This document shows, piece by piece, positions 16,618 to 29,028 of a stretch of 64,000 bases of DNA. Below the pieces are notes generated by a model that had not been told where the DNA came from, ran no database searches, and saw only the letters and a list, made by a program, of their open reading frames with translations. Position numbers and translations under genes: made by a program. The stretch spans positions 62,001-126,000 of the forward strand of contig NZ_JAHSTU010000009.1 in the NCBI RefSeq assembly GCF_019145495.1, in the 5' to 3' direction. This DNA is from Pseudomonas azerbaijanoccidentalis (GTDB lineage: Bacteria > Pseudomonadota > Gammaproteobacteria > Pseudomonadales > Pseudomonadaceae). The first letter of the stretch is position 1. Each line of letters begins with the position of its first letter.

Positions 16618-17117
16618 TCAATGATCTCGGCTTTCTCGATGATCACGTCGTCTGCTGGTACGTCCTGGTGGCCGGACTTGGACGTGGTGGCCACGCCTTT
16701 GATCTTGTCGACAACGTCCTGGCCGGCGGTCACTTTACCGAATACCGCATAGCCCCAGCCTTGAACGTTCTTGCCGCTGTGGTTCAGGAAGCTGTTGTCG
16801 GCCACGTTGATGAAGAACTGTGCGGAAGCCGAATGCGGCTCCATGGTGCGAGCCATGGCGACGGTGTATTTTTCGTTGGAAAGACCGTTGTCAGCTTCGT
16901 TCTGGATGCTTGGGCGCTTGTCTTTCTTTTCTTTCATGCCTGGCTCGAAACCGCCGCCCTGGATCATGAAGTTACCGATCACACGGTGGAAAACGGTGTT
17001 TTCGTAGTGACCGGCTTTAACGTACTCGACGAAGTTGGCCACGGTGATCGGGGCTTTGTCGGCGTTCAGTTCGAGGACGATGTCGCCGAAGTTGGTAGTC
17101 AGTTTGACTTGGGTCAT
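16614..17117 (-). CDS. ppiB: Peptidyl-prolyl cis-trans isomerase B (cyclophilin type, cytoplasmic)
   Basis: A 167-residue cyclophilin without a signal peptide, accelerating proline isomerisation in folding proteins. The catalytic core FHRVIGNFMIQGGGF (about 43-57) holds the active-site Arg and the conserved F-x-x-Q-G-G; VAMARTMEPHSASAQFFINVADN (about 87-109) and WGYAVFGKVTAGQDVVDKI complete the family pattern. Length equals that of other gamma-proteobacterial PpiB. It is followed by lpxH with a 4-bp overlap and is divergent from glnS. Confidence 0.95.
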   Translation of the reverse strand: MTQVKLTTNFGDIVLELNADKAPITVANFVEYVKAGHYENTVFHRVIGNFMIQGGGFEPGMKEKKDKRPSIQNEADNGLSNEKYTVAMARTMEPHSASAQFFINVADNSFLNHSGKNVQGWGYAVFGKVTAGQDVVDKIKGVATTSKSGHQDVPADDVIIEKAEIIE

Positions 17118-17367
17118 GATCGTTACTCATCAAGAGGAATTCGTGGTGTTGGGACATTCCGTCCCGCAACCGGTTCAGCCTGGCTCGGCCAAGGTGCGCA
17201 GTTTAGCGTGACAGGCGCGAATTTCGAGGCTGTTTTTCATTTACGGTCTATTAAATGCGACCGTTTGCAGGTGCGCTCTGTCAGGCACTTGACGGCATCG
17301 GCTATGATAGCGGCTTTGTTTTGTCCGGCCTGCATTACGGCCACGCACTTGTACGTTCAAGGATCCT

Positions 17368-19065
<1,698 letters not shown>

Positions 19066-19079
19066 TTCAAGGATTTAAC

Positions 19080-20462
19080 GTGCTTACGATCTACAACACG
19101 CTCACCAAGAGCAAAGAAGTCTTCAAGCCGCTCGATGGCAACAAGGTGCGCATGTACGTGTGCGGGATGACCGTGTACGACTACTGCCACCTGGGCCACG
19201 GCCGCAGCATGGTCGCGTTCGACCTGGTGACGCGCTGGTTGCGCTTCAGCGGTTACGACCTGACCTACGTGCGCAACATCACCGACATCGACGACAAGAT
19301 CATCAACCGGGCCAACGAGAACGGCGAGTCGTTCGAAGCGTTGACCGAGCGCATGATTGCGGCGATGCACGAAGATGAAGCGCGCCTGAACATCAAGAAG
19401 CCGGACATGGAGCCGCGTGCCACCGGCCATATTCCCGGCATGCACGCGATGATCCAGACCCTGATCGACAAGGGTTACGCCTACGCACCGGGCAACGGCG
19501 ACGTGTACTACCGCGTCGCCAAGTTCATGGGCTACGGCAAGCTGTCGCGCAAGAAGATCGAAGACCTGCGCATCGGCGCGCGCATCGAAGTCGACGAGTC
19601 CAAACAGGACCCGCTGGACTTCGTGCTGTGGAAAGCCGCCAAGCCGGGTGAGCCGAGTTGGGAATCGCCGTGGGGCGCCGGGCGTCCGGGCTGGCACATT
19701 GAGTGCTCGGTAATGTCCACCTGCTGCCTGGGCGAGACGTTCGACATTCATGGCGGCGGCAGCGACCTTGAGTTCCCGCACCACGAAAACGAAATCGCCC
19801 AGAGCGAAGCGGCCACCGGCAAGACCTACGCCAACGCGTGGATGCATTGCGGCATGATTCGCATCAATGGCGAGAAGATGTCCAAGTCTTTGAACAACTT
19901 CTTCACCATTCGCGACGTGCTCGACAAGTACCACCCGGAAGTCGTGCGTTATCTGCTGGTATCGAGCCACTACCGCAGCGCGATCAACTACTCGGAAGAC
20001 AACCTCAAGGACGCCAAGGGCGCCCTGGAGCGTTTCTACCACGCGTTGAAAGGCCTGCCGAACGTGGCGCCTGCAGGTGGCGAAGCGTTCGTCGAGCGTT
20101 TCACTACCGTGATGAACGACGACTTCGGCACACCGGAAGCCTGTGCGGTGTTGTTCGAGATGGTCCGTGAGATCAACCGACTGCGTGAGAGCGATCTCAA
20201 CGCAGCGGCCGGTCTGGCAGCCCGTTTGAAAGAACTGGCCAGTGTGCTGGGTGTGTTGCAGCTTGAAGCCGATGATTTCCTGCAAGCCGGTGCCGAAGGG
20301 CGCGTGGATGCAGCCGAAGTCGAAGCGCTGATCGCTGCGCGCCTGGCGGCACGTGCCGGCAAGAACTGGGCCGAATCCGACCGCATCCGCGACCAGCTCA
20401 CCGCCATGGGCGTGGTGCTGGAAGACGGCAAGGGCGGCACGACCTGGCGTCTGGCTGACTGA
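19080..20462 (+). CDS. cysS: Cysteinyl-tRNA synthetase
   Basis: A 460-residue class I synthetase. The HIGH motif is CHLGHGRSMVAFD (about 36), KMSKS is GEKMSKSLNNF (about 265), and the zinc site that selects cysteine is seen in YVCGMTVYDY and HIECSVMSTCCLGETFDIHGGGSDLEFPHHENE. The GTG at 19080 is chosen because it lies 5-6 bp after AAGGAT and gives the usual VLTIYNTLTK N-terminus; an in-frame ATG 27 bp upstream overlaps the glnS end and lacks a ribosome site. An intrinsic terminator follows. Confidence 0.96.
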   Translation: MLTIYNTLTKSKEVFKPLDGNKVRMYVCGMTVYDYCHLGHGRSMVAFDLVTRWLRFSGYDLTYVRNITDIDDKIINRANENGESFEALTERMIAAMHEDEARLNIKKPDMEPRATGHIPGMHAMIQTLIDKGYAYAPGNGDVYYRVAKFMGYGKLSRKKIEDLRIGARIEVDESKQDPLDFVLWKAAKPGEPSWESPWGAGRPGWHIECSVMSTCCLGETFDIHGGGSDLEFPHHENEIAQSEAATGKTYANAWMHCGMIRINGEKMSKSLNNFFTIRDVLDKYHPEVVRYLLVSSHYRSAINYSEDNLKDAKGALERFYHALKGLPNVAPAGGEAFVERFTTVMNDDFGTPEACAVLFEMVREINRLRESDLNAAAGLAARLKELASVLGVLQLEADDFLQAGAEGRVDAAEVEALIAARLAARAGKNWAESDRIRDQLTAMGVVLEDGKGGTTWRLAD

Positions 20463-20483
20463 TTGCTTGATCCGTTACAAAAC

Positions 20484-20517
20484 AAAACCTGCCTTGTGCG
20501 GGTTTTTGTTTTTTTTG
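20484..20517 (+). terminator. Intrinsic terminator of glnS-cysS
   Basis: A 9-bp stem with AAAACC at 20484 pairing with GGTTTT at 20501, a 5-nt loop, then a T-rich run to 20517. It begins 22 bp after the cysS stop. Confidence 0.8.
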
Positions 20518-20518
20518 A

Positions 20519-20596
20519 TCAAAAGATCGCAGCCTTCGGCAGCTCCTACATTGGAATGCGTTCCTGTAGGAGCTGCCGAAGGCTGCGATCTTTTGA
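20519..20596. repeat. REP pair (inverted), GTAGGAGCTGCCGAAGGC family
   Basis: Two facing units with an 18-bp spacer between convergent cysS and the sigma-54 regulator, directly after the cysS terminator. Confidence 0.9.
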
Positions 20597-20603
20597 TCTG
20601 GCC

Positions 20604-22445
20604 TTAACCCTCCGACTGACGCAATCGCTTGTACAGGGTATTGCGACTAACCCCCAACCGCCGCGCCAGATACGAAATATTCCCCCCCGCCGCCTGCAAC
20701 TGCCGATTCAAATCCTCGACATCATTCAGATCCACGGCCAACGGCTCCTGCGTGTCCACCGGCTCCATCTCCAGATCAACAAAGAAATCATCCGGCAAAT
20801 GCTCCGGCCGGACAGGCTGCTCTTCGGCCATGGCCAGCGCCACCTGCATCACGCTGCTGACCTGACGCAAATTCCCCGGCCACGGGTGGCGGCTGAACAG
20901 TTCCAGCACCTCGCGGCTCAGCCCGGCCCATTGGCTCGGTTCACGGTGCTGTTCCCACAAGCGCTTGAACAGCGCCTCTTTATCACTGCGTTCCCTCAAG
21001 GGCGGCAGTTCCAGGGTCAAGCCGCCGATGCGGTAATACAAATCCTCGCGGAAGCGCCCTAACTGCACCTGTTCGCGTAACGAACGGTTGGTCGCAGAAA
21101 TGATCCGGATGTCCACCGGGAACAACTCACTGCTGCCCACCGGTTGCACGCAACGCTCCTGCAACACCCGCAGCAATCGCGCCTGGGTCGGCAGCGGCAT
21201 GTCGCCTATTTCGTCGAGGAACAGCGTGCCTTTGTCAGCCTTGCGGATCAGGCCGATGCTGCCTTTCTGATTAGCCCCAGTAAACGCACCTTTCTCGTAG
21301 CCGAATAACTCCGATTCGACCAGTTCGGCGGGGATCGCCGCACAGTTCACCGCAATAAACGCCTGTTTGTTGCGAGAACTGGCCTGATGCAGGGCTTTGA
21401 CGAAAACTTCCTTGCCGACACCGGTCTCGCCGTGGATCAGCAAAGGAATGTCTTTTTCCAGCAATCGCTCGGCCTGGCGCACGGCTTTTTCCACGCGGCT
21501 GTCGCCGAAGTGCAGGGTATTGAGGCTGATGGCGGCCGGTGCAGGGTTTGCCACCGCGGGTTCGGTGAAGACTCTTGGTTGAATCGGCACCTGTTTGGGT
21601 CGTTTCAACAGACACTGGAAGCGGTTGCGTCCGGAGGCTTGAAGCGAGAAGGGCAGCCCTTCGGGTTGATTGAGCAGTTCCAGCAGCGACACCTTGAACA
21701 GGCTTTCGACACTGACCCGCGACAGGCGGATGCCCAGCAAATTATCGGCGCGGCGGTTGGCGGACAGCACTTGCCCGCTCTCATCGAAAATCAGCAGCCC
21801 GGCCCATTGGCTGTCGAGGTTGTTCAGGCCGGTGTTGAACGTCAGCTGGAAATGCTGGCCGTGGAACAGGTTGAGGATCAGCCGGTTTTCCACGGTCTGG
21901 CTCATCATCTTGACCATGCCCAGGGTGTGCGACGGCGGCAGATAGCTGTCGCTGGACACATCCAGCACCGCGATCACTTTGCGTTCGGCATCGAAGATCG
22001 GCGCGGCGGAACCGGTCATGAAACGGTTGGCCTTGAGGAAGTGTTCGTCGTGTTCGATGTGCACTGCCTGCTCGCAGACCAGCGCCGTGCCGATGGCGTT
22101 GGTGCCGCTGCAACGCTCCATCCAGCTAGCGCCGGCGCTGAAGCCACGGGTCAGGCTCGGTTCGATAAACCGCTGAGTGCCCCAGGACGTCAGCACCTGG
22201 CCCTGGTTATCGGCAAGCATGATCAGGCAGTTGGAGTTGCTGAGAATGTTCTCGTAGTACGGCAGCACTTCCTGATGGGTGGTTTGCACCAGTGAGTGCT
22301 GGCTCTCAAGCAATTGCTTGATGCCCTGCGCCGGAAGTTGATCGAAGGCTGGGGTGCTCTGGTGGTCAAGGCCAAACGCGCGGCAGCGCGACCAGGAGTC
22401 CTGGATGATGGTGTCGTGGGACAGCGGCGAGGCGGGTACGGCCAT
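20604..22445 (-). CDS. Sigma-54-dependent transcriptional activator, AcoR-like
   Basis: A 613-residue enhancer-binding protein. The N-terminal part (about 1-300) has a GAF-type sensor region (LIMLADNQGQVLTSWG... MERCSGTNAIGTALVCEQAVHIEHDEHF) and a PAS-like segment, with no phosphoreceiver domain, so it probably senses a small molecule directly. The AAA+ domain (about 310-540) has Walker A GETGVGKE, the sigma-54-contacting GAFTGA loop (EKGAFTGANQKG) and Walker B GTLFLDEIGD. A Fis-type helix-turn-helix ends the protein (GGNISYLARRLGVSRNTLYKRLRQ). It is divergent from the ABC-transporter operon, whose upstream DNA carries a sigma-54 promoter, so that operon is the likely target. Confidence 0.92.
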   Translation of the reverse strand: MAVPASPLSHDTIIQDSWSRCRAFGLDHQSTPAFDQLPAQGIKQLLESQHSLVQTTHQEVLPYYENILSNSNCLIMLADNQGQVLTSWGTQRFIEPSLTRGFSAGASWMERCSGTNAIGTALVCEQAVHIEHDEHFLKANRFMTGSAAPIFDAERKVIAVLDVSSDSYLPPSHTLGMVKMMSQTVENRLILNLFHGQHFQLTFNTGLNNLDSQWAGLLIFDESGQVLSANRRADNLLGIRLSRVSVESLFKVSLLELLNQPEGLPFSLQASGRNRFQCLLKRPKQVPIQPRVFTEPAVANPAPAAISLNTLHFGDSRVEKAVRQAERLLEKDIPLLIHGETGVGKEVFVKALHQASSRNKQAFIAVNCAAIPAELVESELFGYEKGAFTGANQKGSIGLIRKADKGTLFLDEIGDMPLPTQARLLRVLQERCVQPVGSSELFPVDIRIISATNRSLREQVQLGRFREDLYYRIGGLTLELPPLRERSDKEALFKRLWEQHREPSQWAGLSREVLELFSRHPWPGNLRQVSSVMQVALAMAEEQPVRPEHLPDDFFVDLEMEPVDTQEPLAVDLNDVEDLNRQLQAAGGNISYLARRLGVSRNTLYKRLRQSEG

Positions 22446-22494
22446 GGCAGTCAGTCTCTGAACAAGCTTTTATTGTTTTTATGGAACAGCGCCG

Positions 22495-22587
22495 CCCCTG
22501 TAGGAGCTGCCGCAGGCTGCGATCTTTTGACTTTGATTTTAAAAGCAAGATCAAAAGATCGCAGCCTGCGGCAGCTCCTACAGGGGC
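22495..22587. repeat. REP pair (inverted), GTAGGAGCTGCCGCAGGC family
   Basis: Left unit CTGTAGGAGCTGCCGCAGGC, right unit its mirror, spacer about 25 bp. It lies between the regulator start and the activator repeats of the divergent operon, an unusual place for a REP because it is upstream of both genes. Confidence 0.9.
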
Positions 22588-22589
22588 CG

Positions 22590-22678
22590 TGAACAGTCCA
22601 TAGAGTGTTGTTCACTATTGTTCACTGTCAATGGGTGAACTGTTCAATTGTTCATTTGCGATTGTTCATTTGTGTTCA
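22590..22678 (+). promoter_or_regulatory. Cluster of GTTCA half-sites, candidate binding region for the sigma-54 activator
   Basis: GTTCA occurs six times in direct orientation, starting at 22610, 22620, 22642, 22650, 22664 and 22674. The inverse TGAAC occurs at 22590 and 22636, and 22636-22646 is a perfect odd palindrome TGAACTGTTCA. Steps of 10 bp put several copies on one DNA face. The block lies about 90-180 bp upstream of the predicted transcription start, the usual distance for an upstream activator sequence. Confidence 0.65.
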
Positions 22679-22722
22679 GCAACGAACCTCGGATTAACGC
22701 TTTTTCCGGGGTTTTCTACGTA

Positions 22723-22735
22723 AATCAACCAGTTG
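22723..22735 (+). promoter_or_regulatory. IHF consensus site
   Basis: AATCAACCAGTTG matches the IHF consensus WATCAANNNNTTR at every defined position. It lies between the activator repeats and the -24 box, where IHF bending would bring the activator to sigma-54 polymerase. Confidence 0.6.
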
Positions 22736-22742
22736 AAATTTC

Positions 22743-22758
22743 TGGCACGAAAGTCGCT
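22743..22758 (+). promoter_or_regulatory. Sigma-54 (-24/-12) promoter of the ABC-transporter operon
   Basis: TGGCACGAAAGTCGCT fits the consensus TGGCACG-N4-TTGCW with one mismatch. The essential GG (22744-22745) and GC (22756-22757) are 10 bp apart. Transcription is predicted near 22769, about 35 nt before the first gene. Confidence 0.75.
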
Positions 22759-22803
22759 CTAGTGCTCCGGTCGCTTGACTCCAAAAATAAAAAAGGCCGA
22801 GCC

Positions 22804-23898
22804 ATGTCATTAACCCTGGAGCATGTCAGCCGCACCGTCGAGGGCCAGACCTGGATCGATGATGCGTGTCTCAGTTTCGAACCCGGATCCTTCAACGTTT
22901 TGCTCGGGCGTACGCTGTCCGGCAAAACCAGTCTCATGCGTCTGATGGCCGGGCTGGACAAGCCGGACAGCGGCCGCATCCTGATGAATGGCGTCGATGT
23001 CACGCAACGGCCGGTGCGCCTGCGCAATGTGTCGATGGTCTATCAGCAGTTCATCAATTACCCGACCATGACCGTCTTCGAGAACATCGCCTCGCCGCTG
23101 CGCCAGGCCGGTGAGTCCAATGAGCTGATCCAGAGCAAAGTGCTGGAAACCGCGAAGATGCTGCGCATCGAGAAGTTTCTAAAGCGCTATCCCCTCGAAC
23201 TCTCCGGTGGCCAGCAGCAGCGTACGGCCATGGCCCGGGCGCTGGTCAAGGACGCCGAACTGATCCTGTTCGATGAGCCACTGGTCAACCTCGACTACAA
23301 ATTGCGCGAGGAGCTGCGTCAGGAAATGCGCGAGCTGTTCAAGGCGCGTCACACCATCGCGATCTACGCCACCACCGAGCCCAACGAAGCCCTGGCCTTG
23401 GGCGGCACCACGACCATTCTTCACGAAGGCCGGGTGATCCAGAGCGGCAAGTCGTCCGAGGTCTATCACCAGCCGCAGACCGTGCTGGCGGCGGAATTGT
23501 TTTCCGAGCCGCCGATCAACCTGATGCCCGGACGCATTGCCGGCAACGAAGTGAGTTTCGCAAACTTCGTGCACTTTCCGCTGAACGTCGATTTGCGTCC
23601 GGTGGGCGAGGGCGAGTTCCGCTTCGGCGTGCGTCCCAGCCACATCTCGCTGGTGCCGAGCAACGACGATGATCTCGAACTGGCGGTGACCGTCGAAGTC
23701 GCCGAAATCAGCGGCTCGGAAACCTTCCTGCATGTGCGCAACGAGCATTTTCTGCTGGTGCTGCACTTGCCCGGTGTTCACGAATACGACGTCGATGCGC
23801 CGATCCGCATCTACATCCCGACCCATAAACTGTTTGTGTTCGATGCGCAGGGGCGGCTGGTCCAGGCGCCGGGCCGGCGTGTCGCGAGGGTTGCCTGA
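22804..23898 (+). CDS. ABC transporter ATP-binding protein, GlpS-like, lacking the H-loop histidine
   Basis: A 364-residue ATPase of the carbohydrate importer type with a C-terminal TOBE-like regulatory domain (about 240-364). Walker A is GRTLSGKT (35-42), Q-loop Gln about 81, the signature LSGGQ is intact (133-137) and Walker B ILFDE ends in the catalytic Glu (154-158). The H-loop, normally T-H-D, reads ATTEPNEA, so the switch His is replaced by Thr (about 191). The ATG at 22804 was chosen because the family starts at MSLTLEHV and the sigma-54 promoter lies just upstream. It resembles GlpS of the rhizobial glycerol transporter. The next gene overlaps by 1 bp. Confidence 0.88.
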   Translation: MSLTLEHVSRTVEGQTWIDDACLSFEPGSFNVLLGRTLSGKTSLMRLMAGLDKPDSGRILMNGVDVTQRPVRLRNVSMVYQQFINYPTMTVFENIASPLRQAGESNELIQSKVLETAKMLRIEKFLKRYPLELSGGQQQRTAMARALVKDAELILFDEPLVNLDYKLREELRQEMRELFKARHTIAIYATTEPNEALALGGTTTILHEGRVIQSGKSSEVYHQPQTVLAAELFSEPPINLMPGRIAGNEVSFANFVHFPLNVDLRPVGEGEFRFGVRPSHISLVPSNDDDLELAVTVEVAEISGSETFLHVRNEHFLLVLHLPGVHEYDVDAPIRIYIPTHKLFVFDAQGRLVQAPGRRVARVA

Positions 23899-25009
23899 TG
23901 GCCGAAATCCGTTTGCAGAACCTCGCCCACAGCTACACCAAAACCCCGACCGGACCGGAAGATTACGCGATCCGCGAGATGGACCATATCTGGGAGCAGG
24001 GCGGTGCGTTTGCCTTGCTCGGCCCGTCGGGCTGCGGCAAGTCGACGTTGCTCAACATCATCTCCGGGTTGCTCAGCCCTTCACAGGGGCACGTGTTGTT
24101 CGACGGCAAAGCGGTCAATGACCTGACCCCGGAAAAGCGCAACATTGCCCAGGTGTTCCAGTTTCCGGTGGTCTACGACACCATGACGGTGTTCGACAAC
24201 CTGGCGTTCCCCTTGCGCAACCAGGGCATGGCCGAGGCGAAAATTCACACCAAGGTGCAGGAAATCGCCGAGGTCCTCGACCTGCAAAACCTGCTCAGCA
24301 AAAAAGCCCGCAACCTCACCGCCGACGAAAAACAGAAAGTCTCCATGGGCCGTGGGCTGGTACGCGATGACGTGTCGGCGATCCTCTTCGATGAACCGTT
24401 GACGGTGATCGACCCGCACCTGAAGTGGAAGCTGCGGCGCAAGCTCAAGCAGATTCACGAGCAGTTCAACATCACCATGGTCTACGTCACCCACGATCAG
24501 CTGGAGGCGTCGACCTTCGCCGACAAGATTGCGGTGATGTACGGCGGTCAGATCGTACAGTTCGGCACACCCCGGGAGTTGTTCGAGCGGCCGAGCCACA
24601 CCTTTGTCGGCTATTTCATTGGCAGCCCCGGCATGAACCTGATCGAGGTGCAGCCGCAACCAGGCGGCGTGGGTTTCGCTTCGACGCATTTGCCGCTGTC
24701 CGAGGCCATGCAGAAACGCATCGCCGAGTCCGAATGGAAAACCCTGAAAGTCGGCATTCGCCCCGAGTTCGTGCATGTCTGGGACGAGCCGTTTGATGAC
24801 GCGATGCGGGCGCAGGTCGTACACGTCGAAGACCTCGGCACCTACAAGATCATGACCCTGAACCTCGATGGCGCTCCGCTCAAAGTACGCCTGGCGGAAG
24901 ACAAACCGGTGCCCGAAGGCACGGCCTACATCAGTTTTCCGGCGCAGTGGCTGATGGTCTACGCCGACGAATTCCTGCTGGAAGCCCAAGCCAACCATGA
25001 GGTGCAGCC

Positions 25010-25013
<4 letters not shown>
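23898..25013 (+). CDS. ABC transporter ATP-binding protein, GlpT-like, with degenerate signature motif
   Basis: A 371-residue ATPase partner of the preceding gene. Walker A GPSGCGKST (42-50), Q-loop Gln about 88, Walker B ILFDE (162-166) and the switch His in VTHDQLEA (about 199) are canonical. The ABC signature, however, is LTADE (140-144) instead of LSGGQ. A TOBE-like domain follows from about 240. The defects are complementary to those of the upstream ATPase, predicting a heterodimer with one competent and one degenerate ATP site. It overlaps the first permease gene by 4 bp (ATGA). Confidence 0.88.
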
Positions 25014-25876
<863 letters not shown>

Positions 25877-25884
25877 GGCCCGCC

Positions 25885-26685
25885 ATGAGCAAGAGAAAGC
25901 TGATTCCACTGCTGATCTACATCCTGTTCCTGCTGGTGCCGATCTACTGGCTGCTGAACATGTCCTTCAAGAGCAACACCGAAATCCTCGGCGGCCTGAC
26001 GCTGTTTCCCCAGGATTTCACCTTCCACAACTACAAGGTGATCTTCACCGATCCGGCCTGGTACACCGGTTACCTCAACTCGCTGTACTACGTGAGCCTG
26101 AACACGGTTATTTCCCTCAGTGTGGCGTTGCCGGCGGCGTATGCGTTTTCGCGCTACCGCTTCCTCGGTGACAAGCACCTGTTCTTCTGGTTGCTGACCA
26201 ACCGCATGGCGCCACCGGCCGTGTTCCTGCTGCCGTTCTTCCAGTTGTATTCGTCGATCGGCTTGTTCGACACGCACATCGCCGTCGCGCTGGCTCACTG
26301 TTTGTTCAACGTGCCGTTGGCGGTGTGGATTCTGGAAGGTTTCATGTCCGGCGTGCCGAAAGAAATCGACGAGACCGCCTACATCGACGGCTACAGTTTC
26401 CCCAAGTTCTTCGTGAAGATTTTTATCCCGCTGATTGGCTCCGGCATCGGTGTCACGGCGTTTTTCTGTTTCATGTTTTCCTGGGTCGAACTGCTCCTGG
26501 CGCGAACGTTGACGTCGGTGAATGCCAAACCCATTGCAGCGGTCATGACGCGCACGGTTTCGGCGTCCGGTATCGACTGGGGTGTGTTGGCGGCGGCGGG
26601 GGTGTTGACCATCCTGCCGGGCATGCTGGTGATCTGGTTTGTTCGTAACCACGTGGCCAAGGGCTTTGCCTTGGGTCGGGTCTGA
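25885..26685 (+). CDS. ABC transporter permease, GlpQ-like
   Basis: A 266-residue MalG-type permease with six predicted helices, starting LIPLLIYILFLLVPIYWLLNMSFKS. The coupling loop is PKEIDETAYIDGYSFPKFFVKIFIPL (about 155-180), with the conserved Asp-Gly. It pairs with the preceding permease. The start at 25885 lies 8 bp after the upstream stop. Confidence 0.9.
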   Translation: MSKRKLIPLLIYILFLLVPIYWLLNMSFKSNTEILGGLTLFPQDFTFHNYKVIFTDPAWYTGYLNSLYYVSLNTVISLSVALPAAYAFSRYRFLGDKHLFFWLLTNRMAPPAVFLLPFFQLYSSIGLFDTHIAVALAHCLFNVPLAVWILEGFMSGVPKEIDETAYIDGYSFPKFFVKIFIPLIGSGIGVTAFFCFMFSWVELLLARTLTSVNAKPIAAVMTRTVSASGIDWGVLAAAGVLTILPGMLVIWFVRNHVAKGFALGRV

Positions 26686-26695
26686 GGAACTGATG

Positions 26696-26968
26696 ATGGA
26701 ATGGATGAGCTGGACCGTCCCGACGGCGGCATTCTTTGGTGTGATCGGTTTGATCCTGGTCGGTATGACGACTTGGGAGTTGCGCTCGCCGAGTGTTCTC
26801 AGGCGTGGTTTTTTGCCGATTGCCACCACCCGTGGCGATCGGTTGTTTATCGGTCTTCTCGGCAGCGCCTACCTGCATTTGCTGGTAATTGGCGTGACCG
26901 ACTGGAGCATCTGGGTAGCGTTCGCGTTGTCCCTGGTGTGGCTGTTGGCTGTGATGCGTTGGGGCTAG
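26696..26968 (+). CDS. Small membrane protein, DUF2160 / GlpU-like
   Basis: A 90-residue hydrophobic protein with about three membrane segments: VPTAAFFGVIGLILVGMTTWEL, a middle FIGLLGSAYLHLLVIGVTDW, and IWVAFALSLVWLLAVMRWG. The pattern agrees with the DUF2160 family that accompanies glycerol-type ABC transporters. Two ATGs overlap (26693 and 26696); the second is preferred because GAGGA ends 7 bp before it. Its role is unknown, and a helper or accessory subunit of the permease complex is an inference from consistent operon membership. Confidence 0.8.
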   Translation: MEWMSWTVPTAAFFGVIGLILVGMTTWELRSPSVLRRGFLPIATTRGDRLFIGLLGSAYLHLLVIGVTDWSIWVAFALSLVWLLAVMRWG

Positions 26969-27015
26969 TCGAATCGCTCGGCAATGTTGCTCCGAAACTT
27001 AAACAGGAGGTCTCT

Positions 27016-28758
<1,743 letters not shown>

Positions 28759-28780
28759 GCTGGTTGGAGTGTGAAAGGCG

Positions 28781-28809
28781 AACGGCACCGAAAGGTGCCG
28801 TTTTCTTTT
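28781..28809 (+). terminator. Intrinsic terminator of the ABC-transporter operon
   Basis: AACGGCACC-GAAA-GGTGCCGTT, a 9-bp perfect stem with a tetraloop, followed by TTCTTTT. It starts 22 bp after the operon's last stop. Confidence 0.88.
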
Positions 28810-28823
28810 GTGCCTTTTCTACC

Positions 28824-28921
28824 GCAATCGCTAGCAGGCTAGCTCCCACATGTGATTGGCGGTATTCACGATGTGTGTGTCCACAGAAGATCCCCTGTGG
28901 GAGCGAGCCTGCTCGCGATGA
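28824..28921. repeat. REP pair, GTGGGAGC(G)AGC family
   Basis: Left unit GCAATCGCTAGCAGGCTAGC then TCCCACA; right unit TGTGGGAGCGAGCCTGCTCG in the opposite orientation. The left head reads CTAGCAGGCTAG where the right reads CGAGCCTGCTCG, so each arm keeps its own palindrome. It lies between the convergent transporter and nuo operons. Confidence 0.85.
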
Positions 28922-28971
28922 GGCCAGCCCTGACAACTGATTGCTGGTGACCGAACACAAATCCCTCAAAC

Positions 28972-28998
28972 GCAAAAACGGCACCCGAAGGTGCCGTT
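28972..28998 (-). terminator. Intrinsic terminator of the nuo operon
   Basis: Stem AACGGCACC (28977-28985) and GGTGCCGTT (28990-28998), loop CGAA, T-run on the minus strand from the A-run at 28974. It lies 31 bp beyond the nuoN stop. Confidence 0.85.
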
Positions 28999-29028
28999 TC
29001 TGTTTACTGCCGAATGTCGCTTAAGCGA

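Noticed and set aside
22648..22803. In-frame upstream extension of the first ABC ATPase
   Set aside because: It overlaps the activator repeats and the sigma-54 promoter and adds residues unlike the family.
26701..27015. In-frame upstream extension of the binding protein
   Set aside because: It would overlap the DUF2160 gene in another frame and bury the signal peptide. The ATG at 27016 has a strong ribosome site.
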